Source: Hexactinellida sp. DTS-2022 (taxonomy: Eukaryota; Porifera; Hexactinellida). From it: a stretch of 64,000 bases of DNA. A program made the position numbers and the translations under genes. This document shows, one piece after another, positions 42,415 through 56,900 of the stretch (position 1 is the first letter of the stretch; each line of letters starts with the position of its first letter). A model generated the notes under the pieces. It saw only the letters and a list, made by a program, of their open reading frames with translations, was not told the origin of the DNA and ran no database searches. The stretch is from positions 12,700,501 through 12,764,500 of the forward strand of contig JAPNXP010000001.1 of assembly GCA_028753945.1 (NCBI GenBank), written 5' to 3'.

Positions 42415-45400
42415 ATGTCTGCCTCAGGAATAGATCTGTACACAGATGTGCTAGAGGACCCAGTGGAGCTAGACATAGAGCAGGTCAGTTATAGTCAGTT
42501 AGTGTATGTGTGTGTATTTATTTGTTTGTCCGGATGTATTAAAGTGATGGGGGAATCAGTGGCGTAGGGAGGGGGTCCTGGGGCTCCTAGGACCCCCCCA
42601 ATCTGTCAGACTGAAAATAGGTCAAGCGATAGCCTACTAGGTTCTTGGAAATGTTATTTAGTGTTTTTTTTTAATGGGTAGAGATTACTGCAATAGGTTT
42701 CCCGTACCGAAAATCGGTCTTTTGTTAAAGTAATTTTGAAAAATCGTGTTATAATAGGTAAACAAGTATGCTGAACACGAATTTCGCACTTATAAAAATT
42801 TCTAATATTAATATTTGTATAGTGGAGTCTCTTAATAACGGACACATTGGGGACATGGCTTTTGTCCGTTGTAGAGAGATGTCCGCTTCTCGGAGTCTCA
42901 GTTTTGGGAGACTCCACTGTAGTCTGTAGTCCGTAGCAGAGTAGCAGGCTTTCATCCAGGAAAAATGTTCTGCGCCCCTAGATTTAGTTTGAGCTCGCTC
43001 ACACGCGCGTAAATTACTCATTTTGTATTACATCTAAAGAAGCATCTCTCGATTTTCGCGCGCCTAGAATATTTTCCTTCCAAATTACGCGCCTGGATGA
43101 ACCCTGGTTATACTGTAGTCAGCTGATTTACTCAGTAGCAGATTTCATAGAGGCGAATGCAACGCACCTCCAAGCGCGTTCTACTGTATTATGAATTTGA
43201 CTGTATATACGTATTACGTATATACAGTAGAACCTCGCTAGTACGAATACTATTTCAATTCTCTTCAAAACTTTTTCAAACAAATTCAAACGATATAATT
43301 ACCATACGAAATCCGATAAGGGAACGCATTTTGACGGTCCTGGTGTTCGTATTAACGAGAGTATACCGTATATTATTTTATCTATCGACAGTGTTCATAC
43401 ACACACTGATTATTACCTAACTATACTGTAGGGAATCAACCTAGATAACCAAGGAAAGCACAGCATAACAGAAGACCTACTTGATGACGTACTAACTGCT
43501 CCTGTTGTGTCTATGAACACTTTCAAAGAAGAAATGGACGAGGTTAGCTAGCTTAATTATTAACTAATCATTTCAGCTTATCAGTGTTCGCTTATAATAG
43601 TATACTAGCGCGCTTCGCTTGCTAGGTCGCTTCGCGGCAAAACACAACCACCACCAACCGCTTCGCGGTTGGTGTGTGGTTTATATACTTCTAACATTGC
43701 TTATAAACCGCAAATAAGCTTAAATAGTCAAATTTAACAATGTGAAATTTTAGTGATTACGTCATCATGCGATAATGAGTTAGCATATTGGTGATCTGGT
43801 GTGACCAACGTGTCCGCATCATTATGTACATGTTCTATTAAATTTTCAGATTTTTTTCTTAGAGGTCGCGAATTATGTGCGATTAAGTGACTTTTCAGGG
43901 TTCTCGAAATATGACAATGACGTCATAACTTGTCGAGGTGTGAGAAATTTTGAGTGGAAACCTCAACTTGTTGACGGGTGCCAAAAGTTACCCCTATATG
44001 CCAAAAATCTCATTTGGAAACCGTCCAGTTTCTTCAATAACTCGGAACATACAAACAAATATATATATATACAGATTTGTGTTTTATAGGAAGTTATGAA
44101 CGTATCTTAAATATGGTTCTTATAACCGGGTACTCTTTATATTAATAAGTTACATTTACCCTTAATTAAGGTATTACAGTAGAACTTTGTTAATAGGAAC
44201 ACCAACGGACGGTAAAAAATTGTTCGCTTTATCCGGAGTTCGTATTAACCGGAGTAATACCCATAACTTTGATAGTAATACAGTACATAATGGATATAGG
44301 GAGATGGGATTTTTGGCCAAATATCACTATGTCCATTATGTACTGTATTACCCATTGAATAGCTATTGTAGGGACCTGATTTTGTTGAACTGTATGTTCG
44401 TCTTATCCGGAGTTCGTACTAACGAGGTTCTATTGTACTATTATTTTATTTGGAACAACACAATGCCATGGCTTTTCCAGATACATAATCCCAGATTAAA
44501 GGAAAATAACTAAACTGCTAAAAATTTAAATTATAGCATACCTTTGGTTATAACCACTTTTGAAGGTTCTTGACAGATTCTATTGTACAGTGTATGTCGG
44601 TTATAACTATGTACTACATCGTCGGGAAATGTAATTAATCTGCTTATATCCGATATGTTCTTATAACCGGTGTGCTTATATCCGATATGTTCTTATAACC
44701 TGTGTGCTTATATCCGATATGTCCTTATAACCGGTGTGCTTATATCCGATATGTCCTTATAACCGGTGTGCTTATATCCGATATGTCCTTATAACCGGTG
44801 TGCTTATATCCGATATCTACTGTATTTATATAACCAGGGATACTACTCTCTATGAGATAGAAGATATTAGGAACTTCCATATTATACAAGGGCGATGTGG
44901 TTTAGCCAAAATGCTCACTTTTGAGAAGTGTTCACTTTCATGATTTGTGTCTAGAGCAATGGGAAAATTTTTAGATCGAGAAAAAGTGTTCATATTTGAG
45001 AGGTGTTCACTTTTGGAGGTTTTACTGTATTATATTAACGAGATTCTATTGTACGTATTATTATACTAACGAGGTTCTACTGTACGTATTATTATATTAT
45101 ACTAACGAGGTTCTACTGTACGTATTATATTATTATATTCCTGTAGCTAGTGTTAGAAGGTGATGGCATTGAGGATCTAGAAGGTATGTACAGTAGTAGT
45201 ATTGTGGTATACTTTGGTACTCTCTATGTATTAGCTACACTAGTTAGGCATCCTATTCCCTACCTATAATAGAGTCTTTATTATATTATAATACTGTCCC
45301 GACTATACTATAGTATAGTGGCCCAGTATTGAAATGACTGCCTTGGTTAGTTATTACTTATGTGCCATATTTATGTTATTATTGCTTTATAATGTAGCCC

Positions 45401-48400
45401 ATTTATTTATGTATTCTTATGTATTATCCTATTATTTATGTGCTATTGTGTTGTAGTGTAATTATATTTATCTATGGCTATTGTGTCTGTAATATAACCA
45501 TGGATTGCCTGTATTTCGACTATTCTATTTAAGCAGACTCGATATCATCTCATCACAAAACAGACTTGCTATCAAAGCAGCTACAAGATTCAGCAGCTGG
45601 GAAGACATCACAGAGCACTTTAGTGGACAACTCTACTCTCGGGATATCATTTGATCCGAATAAAAGGAATGCTATCTTCATTGGAAATCTCACATGGGTA
45701 TTTACCTGTACATACTGTCTTGTAATATATACTGTGTTGTATTGTATATACCTTGTTAGCTTTAATTTATCAATGTTAGGTAAGTATAGTATAGGTAAAT
45801 TCTGTATCACTACATACTTTATAATAGTATGCCTACTTATTAATAAGCGAAATTCTGTATAATACCTAGTTATCAATTAATTTAGCGAATTATGTATCAC
45901 TACATACTCTGTATAATAGTATGCCTGTTTGTTAAGAAGAAATTCTGTATAATAGATTGCCTATTTGTTTAGCGAATTATGTATAATAGTATACCTTAGT
46001 TATTAATAAGCGAATTATGTATAATAGTATGCCTGTTTGTTAAGCCAAATTCTGTATATTAGTATACCTGTTTGTTAAGACGAAATTATGTATAATAGTA
46101 TGCCTTAGTTATTAGTAAGCCAAATTCTGTATAATACATACTCTGTAATATAATGCCTATAAATAAGCGGCTGTAGTTCTGTTAGGATAAATTCTATCTG
46201 TATTTTGATTGGCCAGAATGTTAAAGACCGTCATCTCGCCATCTGGACTTCACTGTAGTATAGATTTGAATACCTATGTGTCATTTTAGTTGCTAACGAG
46301 ATATTACTATTAGGGCATGAGATAATTCACTTGTATTAGATAAATAGACAGTCATGATGTAATACAGTGGAATCCGCTTAATCGATTGAAAAAAATTTCA
46401 TTCAGATAAATATACCAAAAAGAGATAAATTTGTTTTTAAGATATTTTTCAAGAATTTATTTTCAACTCCATTTTTAATATTTTTCACATAATTTAAATT
46501 AGGTAGATTAGGCTGGTTCCACTGTACTAATTATTAGATTTACTTTTGTATGTTTGATATTGTATTAAATCCAATAAGACCATTCTCATTTAATAGTTCC
46601 AATTAACTAATACTCAACTTAGGAGTATATTTGTATTCTGTATGTTATTTAGTGGACCACGGATGTTGATTTAGTTCAGCTTCTAAAGGATAAAGAGTTT
46701 CCCGAAGTTAAAGCTATTAAGTTCTTTGAGAATAGAGCCAACGGACAGTCTAAGGGGTATATACAAATATACGTAATTCAGTAGAACCTCGTTGGTACGA
46801 ACACGGTTAATACGAATTCGGGATAAGACGAACAAACAGTTCCACAAAATCAGGTCCCTACAATGGGTATTACTTCGGTTAATACGAACTCCGGATAAAG
46901 CGAACACATTTTACCGTCCGTTGGTGTTCATAGTAACGAGGTTCTAATGTATATACTATATAGTATTAAGGAGCGATGGCGAATTTAATTGATAAATCTA
47001 TGTTGCATTGTAAGTCCGAATTTACTTCGAATTACTTTCGTCCGAATTGCTACATAAACTAATATAAAAAAGACCATGATAAATACAAAAAAATTCCTGA
47101 AGTATACACTGGTGTATTCGCGAATAAACTAAGAGATACTGAGCTATTAGTTTTCGTACAACTGTTTACTAAATACCTTATATCTGGAATTTTAGTGTAA
47201 ATATACACTACCCGGACAAAAGTCTTCGACCAACCAAAATTTTCCCATTGAAAATAGTACTATAGTAGGTTTAACAATGGAAGATAGTGTATTCAAATTA
47301 CATGAGATATTGCTATTTCGATTACAAATTCGTATTCTGCGCATTCGAATTATCAATTCTAGAAGCTTTCAATTCAATCCCTTTTTGATTTTGTTAAAAA
47401 TTATCATCCTTGTGCACCACTTTTCCCAAATTTCCATTATGGGAGAGATGGGAACAGGTGGCACATGTTGCCATTTGATGATGATTTTCACCCGAACTAA
47501 TATGTAATCAATTTGAAGCATCTACAATGGGTAATTCGAATGCGTAGAATACGAATCTGAAATCAACATAACAATATGTCATAAAGTGTTAATACATTGA
47601 ACAATATTAGTTGGCCTACTATAGTACTATTTTCAATTGGAAAATGTTGGGTGGTCGAATACTTTTGTCCGGGTACTGTATATTTCGTGGTTCGAGGGTA
47701 CCTATGGAAATTTATTTACACACAAATGTTTTGTGTATACATACAAGATACAACATACAAAATTTTACAAACGAAAATATTTACGTTTAAAATTCAGAAT
47801 TACTATTACTGTACTCGCTAGTATCCACTGTAATACATTTTCTATAGGCATCTATGAAATGAGACCCGATAATCCGAACTAAACATATAGTATACAGTTG
47901 AAACCGGATATTTTTAACACCGGATATTTTTAACAATCGGATATATTTAACACATTTTCTTGTAAATAATTAATTATTGTTGTTGTTGTTGTAAAATCGG
48001 GTATTTTTAACAATCGGATATTTTTAACAAATTTTCGTTAAAAGAATGTGTTAAAAATATCCGGTTTCAACTGTACTACCTAAATAATGTCTGAGACTTA
48101 TTTTTTTATAACTCCAATGTAATATGTAATATGGAATATACAAATGTTTAAGATATTTCCCACTTTTATACGAAAAAGAATTTTGGATCTCCTGTTCAGT
48201 GCCGGTTATAAGCACATCGTCGGGAACTGCACTTATGTGCTTATAACCGTCATGTGCTTATAACCGACATAAATATACAGGGTAGGTAGCAACCGTTTCC
48301 CAACTTAGGTTCTTAAATCCGATATGTTCTTATAACCGGTGTGCTTATATCCGACATTTACTGTACTTCACTCATCCGAACTGAAATTATTTGAATTGGA

Positions 48401-50939
48401 ACACTACTGTTCGGATTAGCGAGGGTGTACTGTAGTTGTCATTATATTACGACTGTACTTATGGAGTAAATTGTTAAGTTAAGTTAATTAAGTTTTACCC
48501 TCGCCTGGCTAGGAATGTGATTTTGAAACTGAAAGTTAATACATTTTCAATTGAAAGTGAAAGTAATTTATATTTATACTTTACCCCACCGCCAGCCAGC
48601 TTTGGGTTTTAAATGCATAAAAACTGTTTAAAACTGATTATTAATAATGTCTATTCCCTAGTTTTGCTTTGATTGAGTTGAGAACGGAAGAGGTAGCCCA
48701 AGATGCAGTTGAGAAGTTAAAGGATTGGTTAGTTGTGTGTTTCGTAAGATAGGGAACAGCGGAATACCGAGAATAATCGCCACAAAGTAGCAAATACAAA
48801 TTTATTACCACTGCTCGGATAAACATCTTTATATAATACAAGTCTCAATACGATTATCAACCGATTATTATGAATAATTTGTAAAAAATGTGAAATTCTC
48901 GAAAATTCATAAAAAATGTTGGTCCCAATATGGCAGAAAAAAATCAATAGTCACCTAGGCTATTCAAGGTAATACACCTTGTTAAACTCGAAAATATGAT
49001 TGTTTGTTTTGTTGTTTGTTGGATTTGTTTACATAAATAGGATACTAATTGAGTTACACTTCAATCTTATTTGCATCCCAATTCCTAAACTTATTATCCA
49101 TGGTCTTTTATTGCATTAGAGAGTTCAAGAAAATAAGCAAATAACATTTCTAAAATTCGAGTTAGATGCATTACTATTCTACATATTAACTTAGACTAAT
49201 ACCTAATATCTCTCTGTAGCATTGTGCATGGACAGATTCCTGTGTTAGCTCTCGCATCGAAAACCAGTGCTCACCAGTTTGAACAGAAATCCAGAGAGGG
49301 TAAGTATATAATGTACAGTGTATAGGGTAGTATCTAATGTACAGTGTATAGGGTATAGGGTATAGGATATAGTGATAGTGTATACCGGCAGGGCTGTATC
49401 AACTCATTTTGAGTTGGCAAACTCATTCATATTACCATGTACATACCAGAGACGGAACCGGTCGGGTCTGACCGGCATCGGTCGACCGGTCGGGTCAGGT
49501 ACCGGTCGGAACTTTGACCGGCCGGTCTAGATCTCTATATGGTCTATTCGATATCATAATATCATAATTTGTTTTGATTGAATCTGGCTCCAATAGCCCT
49601 TGAGAGCTTAGTAGTCTTAAGGAGGCTTCATTAAATGGTCTATGGCCATAATATTTATTCCTAAATTATATGACATGGCACTACAGTAGATTCTTATTCT
49701 ATTATTTATAAATTATTGCTAGCTATGATTGACCGGTCGACCGGCCGGTTGGGTCCAACTCATTCAACATTCATTTTTATGTAACCAACTCATTCAACTC
49801 ATTCAGAAAAATGAATTGATTGTACCAACTCATTATGCCAATTTTGCAAAAGTACAAATTCAATTGTATTATTCATTGATAAATAAGGAGTATAAGCTAA
49901 TTAATTCATTGTTATAATGCTCACTGAAGTATTAATAAAATATTAATAAACTAATACACGTATAAGCTTAGTCAAATCTCCACATGACTTAATCTAGAAA
50001 ATTCATTCAAACCGTATTTCAACCAATTCACGGTTTGAATGAATTGGACTCATTTCAATTCATTTTCCACTGCTAACAACTCATTCAACTCATTCATTTT
50101 CCATCACCAACTCATTCAACTCATTCAAAAAAATGTGTTTTTTTCCAACTCAAAATGAGTTGATACATCCCTGCCGTATAGTATATGTATAGTCGACAAC
50201 CGTTAATTCGAACTTTGACTAATTCGAATTTTCACTCATTTTAACAAATTTATTCTTCCTTGGAAGCCCATACAATATCCGTTCGATTCAACCAATTTTT
50301 TTTCCCCTTAAGTGTTCGAATTACCGCATGTTGACTGTACGTAGTACATAAAGTATTGGGTATAGAGAGTTTTGACTGTAGCACATATTAACTGAGCTTA
50401 AACAGATTATATCTTGTGTGTACTATAAATTATTACTTACTAGGGCTTAACGAATATACCGAATATTAGAATATTCGTTCAAAATGATTCAACGAATATT
50501 CGTTTGAACGAGTATTTGTATTTTCCTCTTTTCCATTGTATTTGAGTCTTGAATTTGATTAGATGCTTAGTATCAAAACGAACGAATGTTCGAATATTAG
50601 TTCCTTTAGAAAAAGGTTCGTTTGTTCCATTTCGAATATTCGTTTCATCCCTAATACTTACGCTACCTACAGTTAGTAAGTACGATTACTATTAACCTGT
50701 CTATTAACCTGTGGCTCTATTAACGGAGTCTACTGTAGTATAGCAACGATTACTATATACTGTGTAGCATCAGATTCTAAGGGCACAAGGGGACCTATAA
50801 AGGCCGGGCAGAGTACAATAAAGAAAGAAGTTAAGCCATACGCCACTCAGTCAATGTTCCCACCAGCCGGACCTATGGGTAAACACTTGTTGTTGTTGTG
50901 TTGTTGTTATTATTGGTGTGTTGTGCTGTTGTGCTGTTG

Positions 50940-50981
<42 letters not shown>

Positions 50982-53900
50982 GTTGTTGTTGTTGTTGTTG
51001 TTGCTGTTCTTGTTGTTGTGTTTTGTGTTGCTGTTGTTGTTATTGTTATTGTTATTGTCTTATTGTGTATTTTTATTGTTGTTGTTGTTGTGTTGTTCCT
51101 TCCTTAATGTGTATTACTATTGCCTTATGCCCTAGGTATCCCTGGCTACGGGGGTCTCCCTCCGCCAGTGCTGTCTGCTACAGGTCCCCTGATGCCTGAA
51201 CAGCTGATGCCCCCTATGCCTCCCCATGTGCCCCCCGGGCTAGCGCTCTCGGGCCTCCCGCCCCCCGTGCCACAGGTGCCCATGCACCCAGCTGGAGGTT
51301 AGACACTCATGGAGATATAGATAATAGCCCTTCGGTCTAAGTCGCTTTTGCACGGATCGGTGAAACTTATCTCAAGTTAACGGCCGCTATGCGGCCTTCT
51401 TCTCACCCTTTCTACCATTTCATAATTTTAACTTTTACCAATAATTATAATATCGGTTGAAAGCTAACTTATAGGTCGATTTTGAATTTTCATTCATTTG
51501 TTTGCCTATTTGTGTAAACAACAACAACAAAAAATATTCATGTTATAAATTTATAATTGCAAATTCGAAATCAGTATACTCGTTTACCTATTATAACATT
51601 TGTTTACCAATTATAACATTTGAAAGTTAGTTTCTATCTCATATATAAATGCGGTTTCTATTCCCCCATCACTTTGATACAATCCGGACAAACACACACA
51701 CAAACAATCGAGATTAAATAATACACTAAATGTTTTAAATTGAAAAGAGATTCTGTAGAGAATTATTGTCATTTAAATAATTCTGCCGGCCGAAAAAGTA
51801 ATTTGTGGAACACATAGTAAATATGTATTATAATGTTACTTCTATATTACAGTACAGTACTACATAGAACCTCGATTGGCAACTATGAGTTTGATGCTAT
51901 TTATCTGTTTAGTGCTTGGCAGCACGAAGGGACTGGCTCCACACGTTAACCCAGCATTCTTCTCGGGCGCACAGCCTCACGTAAGTGCATACCATACTCC
52001 AGTCTATGTAACCATAGGGACATGCATACTAGTGTTGTAAGGTCTTAAGTAGCACAAATATTTTGGCAATTTCAAATAAAGTTCCTAAGCATAATTTGAA
52101 ATATGTAATCTTTCCAGAAATTTCCATGGAAAACAAAATTTTTGGAAATTTTACAACACTACTTACACTAGTACATACTTACTCCAAGATTCCATACCAT
52201 ACTCGTAAGTACATACCATACTCCAGTCATTATTAGCTAAGCCCTAAACCACACTGGTAAATGGTATAACTAGAAAAATCCCATTTTCACTTTGACATTC
52301 AATTGAAAGTCAATTAACTTTCAGTCCATACTGCCAAGGAACTTTTGTAGACCGCGATTTATCGAAATATACTCCCATAGACTTAATACACAATTGAAAA
52401 TGTAATAATTTATGCGCGTGTGAGCGAGCTAAATATAGGCGCGTATTTATTTCCCTAAACTAAAGCTTGTTATACTGTACTATCCAGTAGCGTCAGTGTA
52501 TTATACAGCCATTTGTAAATACGCTCCTAATCCTTGTCTGATCCAATTCCAATACGCCTAATTCACAAATTAATGTTACGGTATGGGAGAAGATTCCTAT
52601 TTTCCGCGCTCCTAATTAATTTTTTTCCTATAATCATACTGCAAAAGGAGCGTCTCGCGCTCCTGGATAATTCCTTAATTCCTTGATTAGCGTTATATAC
52701 ATTGTTTCTGTAGGTAGACATGTTCTCACAGTCTGCTGCGTGAGTTGACTCTACTGTAAAGTTAATAATAATATTGCTACAGTAGAACCTGCTTAATCCT
52801 AACATTATACACTAACCAGCCAAAAGTATTTCAATAATTATCACAAGTTAGTATTCATACATTCAAGCTTATAAAAGCATAACAACATTTGTAATTTTGT
52901 ACAGTAAAACCTTTAGAAAGTGAACACTCTGGGGACCAGCCAAAACGTTCACTTTTGAGAGGTGTTCACTTTCATGATTTATCATAACGTGTGTCTAAAG
53001 CAATGGAGAAATTTGGGACCGAGAAAAAGTGTTCATATTTTGGAAGTGTTCACTTTTGGAGGTTTACTGTATATGCAATTGCTTCAGTAGTTTAAACAGC
53101 CGTTAATAAGTTACCCAACAAATATTGTGTCTGCATTAAAATTCCTATTGTTCAAATACTTTTGGTTGGTTAGTGTACAGTAGACTCTCGTTACTAGGAA
53201 CACCAAGGTACAGTGAAATTTATTCCTATTATCCGGAATTCTTATTAACCGGAGTCATTTGCATACATTAGGGCAGCGATTCCCACCAGGGGCGCCCGCA
53301 GGTTAAAAATTAATGTACGCACAATATGTTTTTTCAGGAAGTTTCTGTATCCAATTTCCAAACTCATGAGTCTTGTGACTAATTTCAAAAGTCTTAGCAC
53401 AAAAGAGTGTTAAAATTAATTAACAGATAAAATTTACTATACGCACGTGCGTATAGTGCGTATGCCTGCGGGCGCCCCTGATTCCCACCATTTTCAACCT
53501 TTGACCCCCTATAGTAAATATTTGACATTCTGTGGACCCCCTCCCATTGCCGTAATACATCTTGTGCAGGGGTGTATCTAGGATTTTCTTGGCCGGAACT
53601 TTTTTTATAAAAAATCTTTATGGCACCCTAAAGGTGTCGGCCATAATACATAATCTGTTTAACTCAATGTTCAGGCATTATTTAAAGAAGGTAAATATGT
53701 ACGGTATCTAAACAGGGATTTATCCGGGATTTCAAAAACCAAAATATCTTGTTAGAGATCTGGCACCAAATTTAGTGCCAACCCGGCACCTAAATGGAAT
53801 CACACTGCAAGCACTTTTGCACCTCAACCGATGCCGGCCAGCAGGGTTGTTTGATTTAAATCAACGATTTTTATTAATAAAATTCATGATTTAAATCAAA

Positions 53901-56900
53901 AAAATATCCGATTTTTTTGATTTAAATCAGATTTAATGATTTTAATCAGATTTTTTATATCTACAGGTAAACCTCCCAAAGCGGCACCCATCGGGAGAAT
54001 GATTTTGTGCCGCTACTCGGAGGTTGCCGCTACTCGGAGGTGCCGCTTTGGGAGGTTTACCTGTATTGTTTTTTGCAAAAAGAAAAGAATTACATTGATA
54101 ATGAGTCATTATCAATGTAATTAATCTATTAGCCAAATAATATACGCCAGTGTGATATAGATTGCAAAATATACAATTAAAATCAAAATTCTGATTTAAA
54201 TCAAAAGATCGGATTTTTTTATTAAAATACAAATCATGATTTTTATCAACTGATGCCTGGCTGACACCTAGATAAATTCCTGCTCTTGTTGACACCCTAC
54301 AGCCTTCCGTGGACCCCAGGTTGGGAACCACTGAATTAGGGGGAATTAAATCTTGTAGTTTACCCATATTTCGCATTATCCGTGTTTGTATTAACGAGAG
54401 ACTATTGTATAATCCGTAATATTTTCCCTGTCACACGTAATGTGGGATAATGCAGTGTTTGTATTCATTTTATATTCTCTTATTGTAGGTTAGGTGAGTG
54501 CTACAAGCAACAAACAGTATGAATAGTAGACACTGTATTTGTTGTGCCTTATTTATACTTATTAACTACCCTATTGATACTATACAATAGGGAGTTGACA
54601 TATAGGAGATTTACTACGTGTATAATAATTGTAATTCCTAATACAAATACGTACAGTAGAACCTCGTTAATACGAACACCAACGGACAATTAAACTTATG
54701 TTTAAGGCCATATAAAATAAATAACTTGTTTATCATCCCCGTCCGTCCCAATTTTACCCTCCGTCTGGATATATTTTCTTATTTTCTATACATAATCGTA
54801 AAAATCTATTATTGTTTATCTATTGTTTGTCATAGGATAATGTAATGTGCATATCAAATTATCAATGGAATAAAAAATAAAAATAAAATCCCGTCCGCCG
54901 TCCGTATTTTCTGAAAACAACAGGATGATAAACAATTAATTTATTGAGAATACTTATCCACCGATCATCGGCGTTTGTATTAAAAAACCTCGCTACTTTG
55001 TACCGATTGTTTTTATATGTTTATAAAAAACATCACCGATACAAAGTAGTGAGGTTTTTTAATACAAACGCCGATGATCGGTGGATAAGTATTCTCTAAT
55101 TTATTTTACCTGCCCTTATATAAGTACAGTCAGGTTCTTTTATTATGAACATTCAAGGGACCAAAAATTGTGTTCATAATAGAGAGACTTCATAATATGC
55201 AGACCTGACTGTATTTGTAATCCCCTATACAATACTGTACATATCTCCTATTAGTAATAACTTGTTCAATATTAAGAGGTACTACTTATGATTCCCTATA
55301 CAATACATACATATCTCCCAATGGAATGGCTGTGTAGGTCTTGAGGATGACGCGACTCAGCGCAACAAGGCTGTATCCTTTAACGCTATCCAGAGAGCGG
55401 TGGCGGAGTCTAACTTGGGTAACCACGACTCCGCTATAGACACGCTACGCACCGCGATATCCCTGGTTAAGCAGTCCTCCTCGGATAACCCACACGGGAC
55501 TCAGATGGTGCTAGAGACGCTATACGAGAGAATGAAGGATATAGAGAAGCGATCTCACGCAAGCAGGGGCACTAGTTCCTCCAGGTAATAGATAGCCTAT
55601 AGCATAGTGCAGGGGTCCGCAAAATCTCGAGATTTGTATTACGCGTAATGGGAGGGGGTCCGCATAGTGTTTAATATTTGTTATAGGGGGTCCGCGGTTG
55701 AAAAATGGTTGGGAAACGCTGGTCTAGTGCAGTGGTATATAGGCATAGGTATAGGTAATAGCCTAGTGATATAGGTTTAGGGATAGTTATACCGTATATA
55801 CTCTAATAGTAGCCCCTATTCGAATAATCGCCTACCTCCAATAATAGCCCCCCAAATTAGCAAATACTTATTTACTACCGGTACCCTGAGTAAATTTATT
55901 TATCTAATATTAGTCGCAATACGATTATCAACCGACTATACTAAATACATTGTATCAACATGTGATATTCTCGAAAAGTCACAAAAAATATTGGCCTAAA
56001 AACAATAATCGCCTAGGCTACAATTGAATAAATACGGTGTGTACTATGTATACTACTACAGTGGTGTTCGCGTAATAGCAACACGAGATTTCCTAGCTAA
56101 TAGGCATACTTTTATTAGACGAACAGAATTAAAAGACGACGCCATGTAGGTATAGTGCTGTCACGGAAATTTTGGTTCCCTTGGAAAATTGGTCCGGGGG
56201 GACCAACACTGTATATGCAATGGCGCCGTTCAAACTTCACTTGACTCCAAATTACTGAAAATCTCACTCCCTCATAGCTTTGTATTTTTCTCCACACGTA
56301 TAGGGATTCCTAGTACCAAAATTTTCATGGAAATTTGGTCCTTCTGTGGAAAATTGGTCCTCTGAGTTTTGTGTTTATTTAGTTACCGAATTTACTAGAA
56401 TAGTAGCCTAGGCGATTCTTCGTCTAATTGGGACCAAACATTTTTATGAACTGGAAAATTCCATGGAATTCCATGGAATATTGGTCCCCCGGACCAATTT
56501 TTTCGGGGACCAATTTTCCAGTGACAGGGCCATTGATTCCCATTGCGTTATGACTGACTGTACCATTAGAGATAGGTATAAGTATAGTATATGTGTAGTA
56601 GGTAATACCGTAATAGCCTCTGGTATAGGTTTCACAAATTTTGTTAGAGAAAAAATTTGTTAAAAATTTGTGAAACTACTGTATATAATCCCATTGAGTT
56701 TTGACTGACTGTACATTAGACATCGCACTCACCGACACGAGAGGGACAGAGACAGAGAAAGAGACCGGAAGAGAGAGTACGAGAGGGAGAGGAGAGACAG
56801 ATCCAGGTCACAGGAAGACCAGAGACATTCCTCTAGCTCCACTCGTGTCTATGCAAGCAGGGGCTATTCAGATAGGCCTAGGGACAATAAGGAGAGATAT

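Noticed and set aside
50854..51199. Poly-Leu/Cys/Val frames
   Set aside because: (TTG)n microsatellite in a CPSF6/7 intron; only 51136-51297 is exon, in the frame set by splicing.
52714..52739. Alternative acceptor 4 nt downstream giving a 22-nt exon that would fit the next exon without a microexon
   Set aside because: It would use the second of two adjacent TAGs (GTAG|GTAG|ACATG) and give the unlike peptide TCSHSLL; the 26+5-nt solution gives a better match to the family. Still possible, and RNA data would decide.
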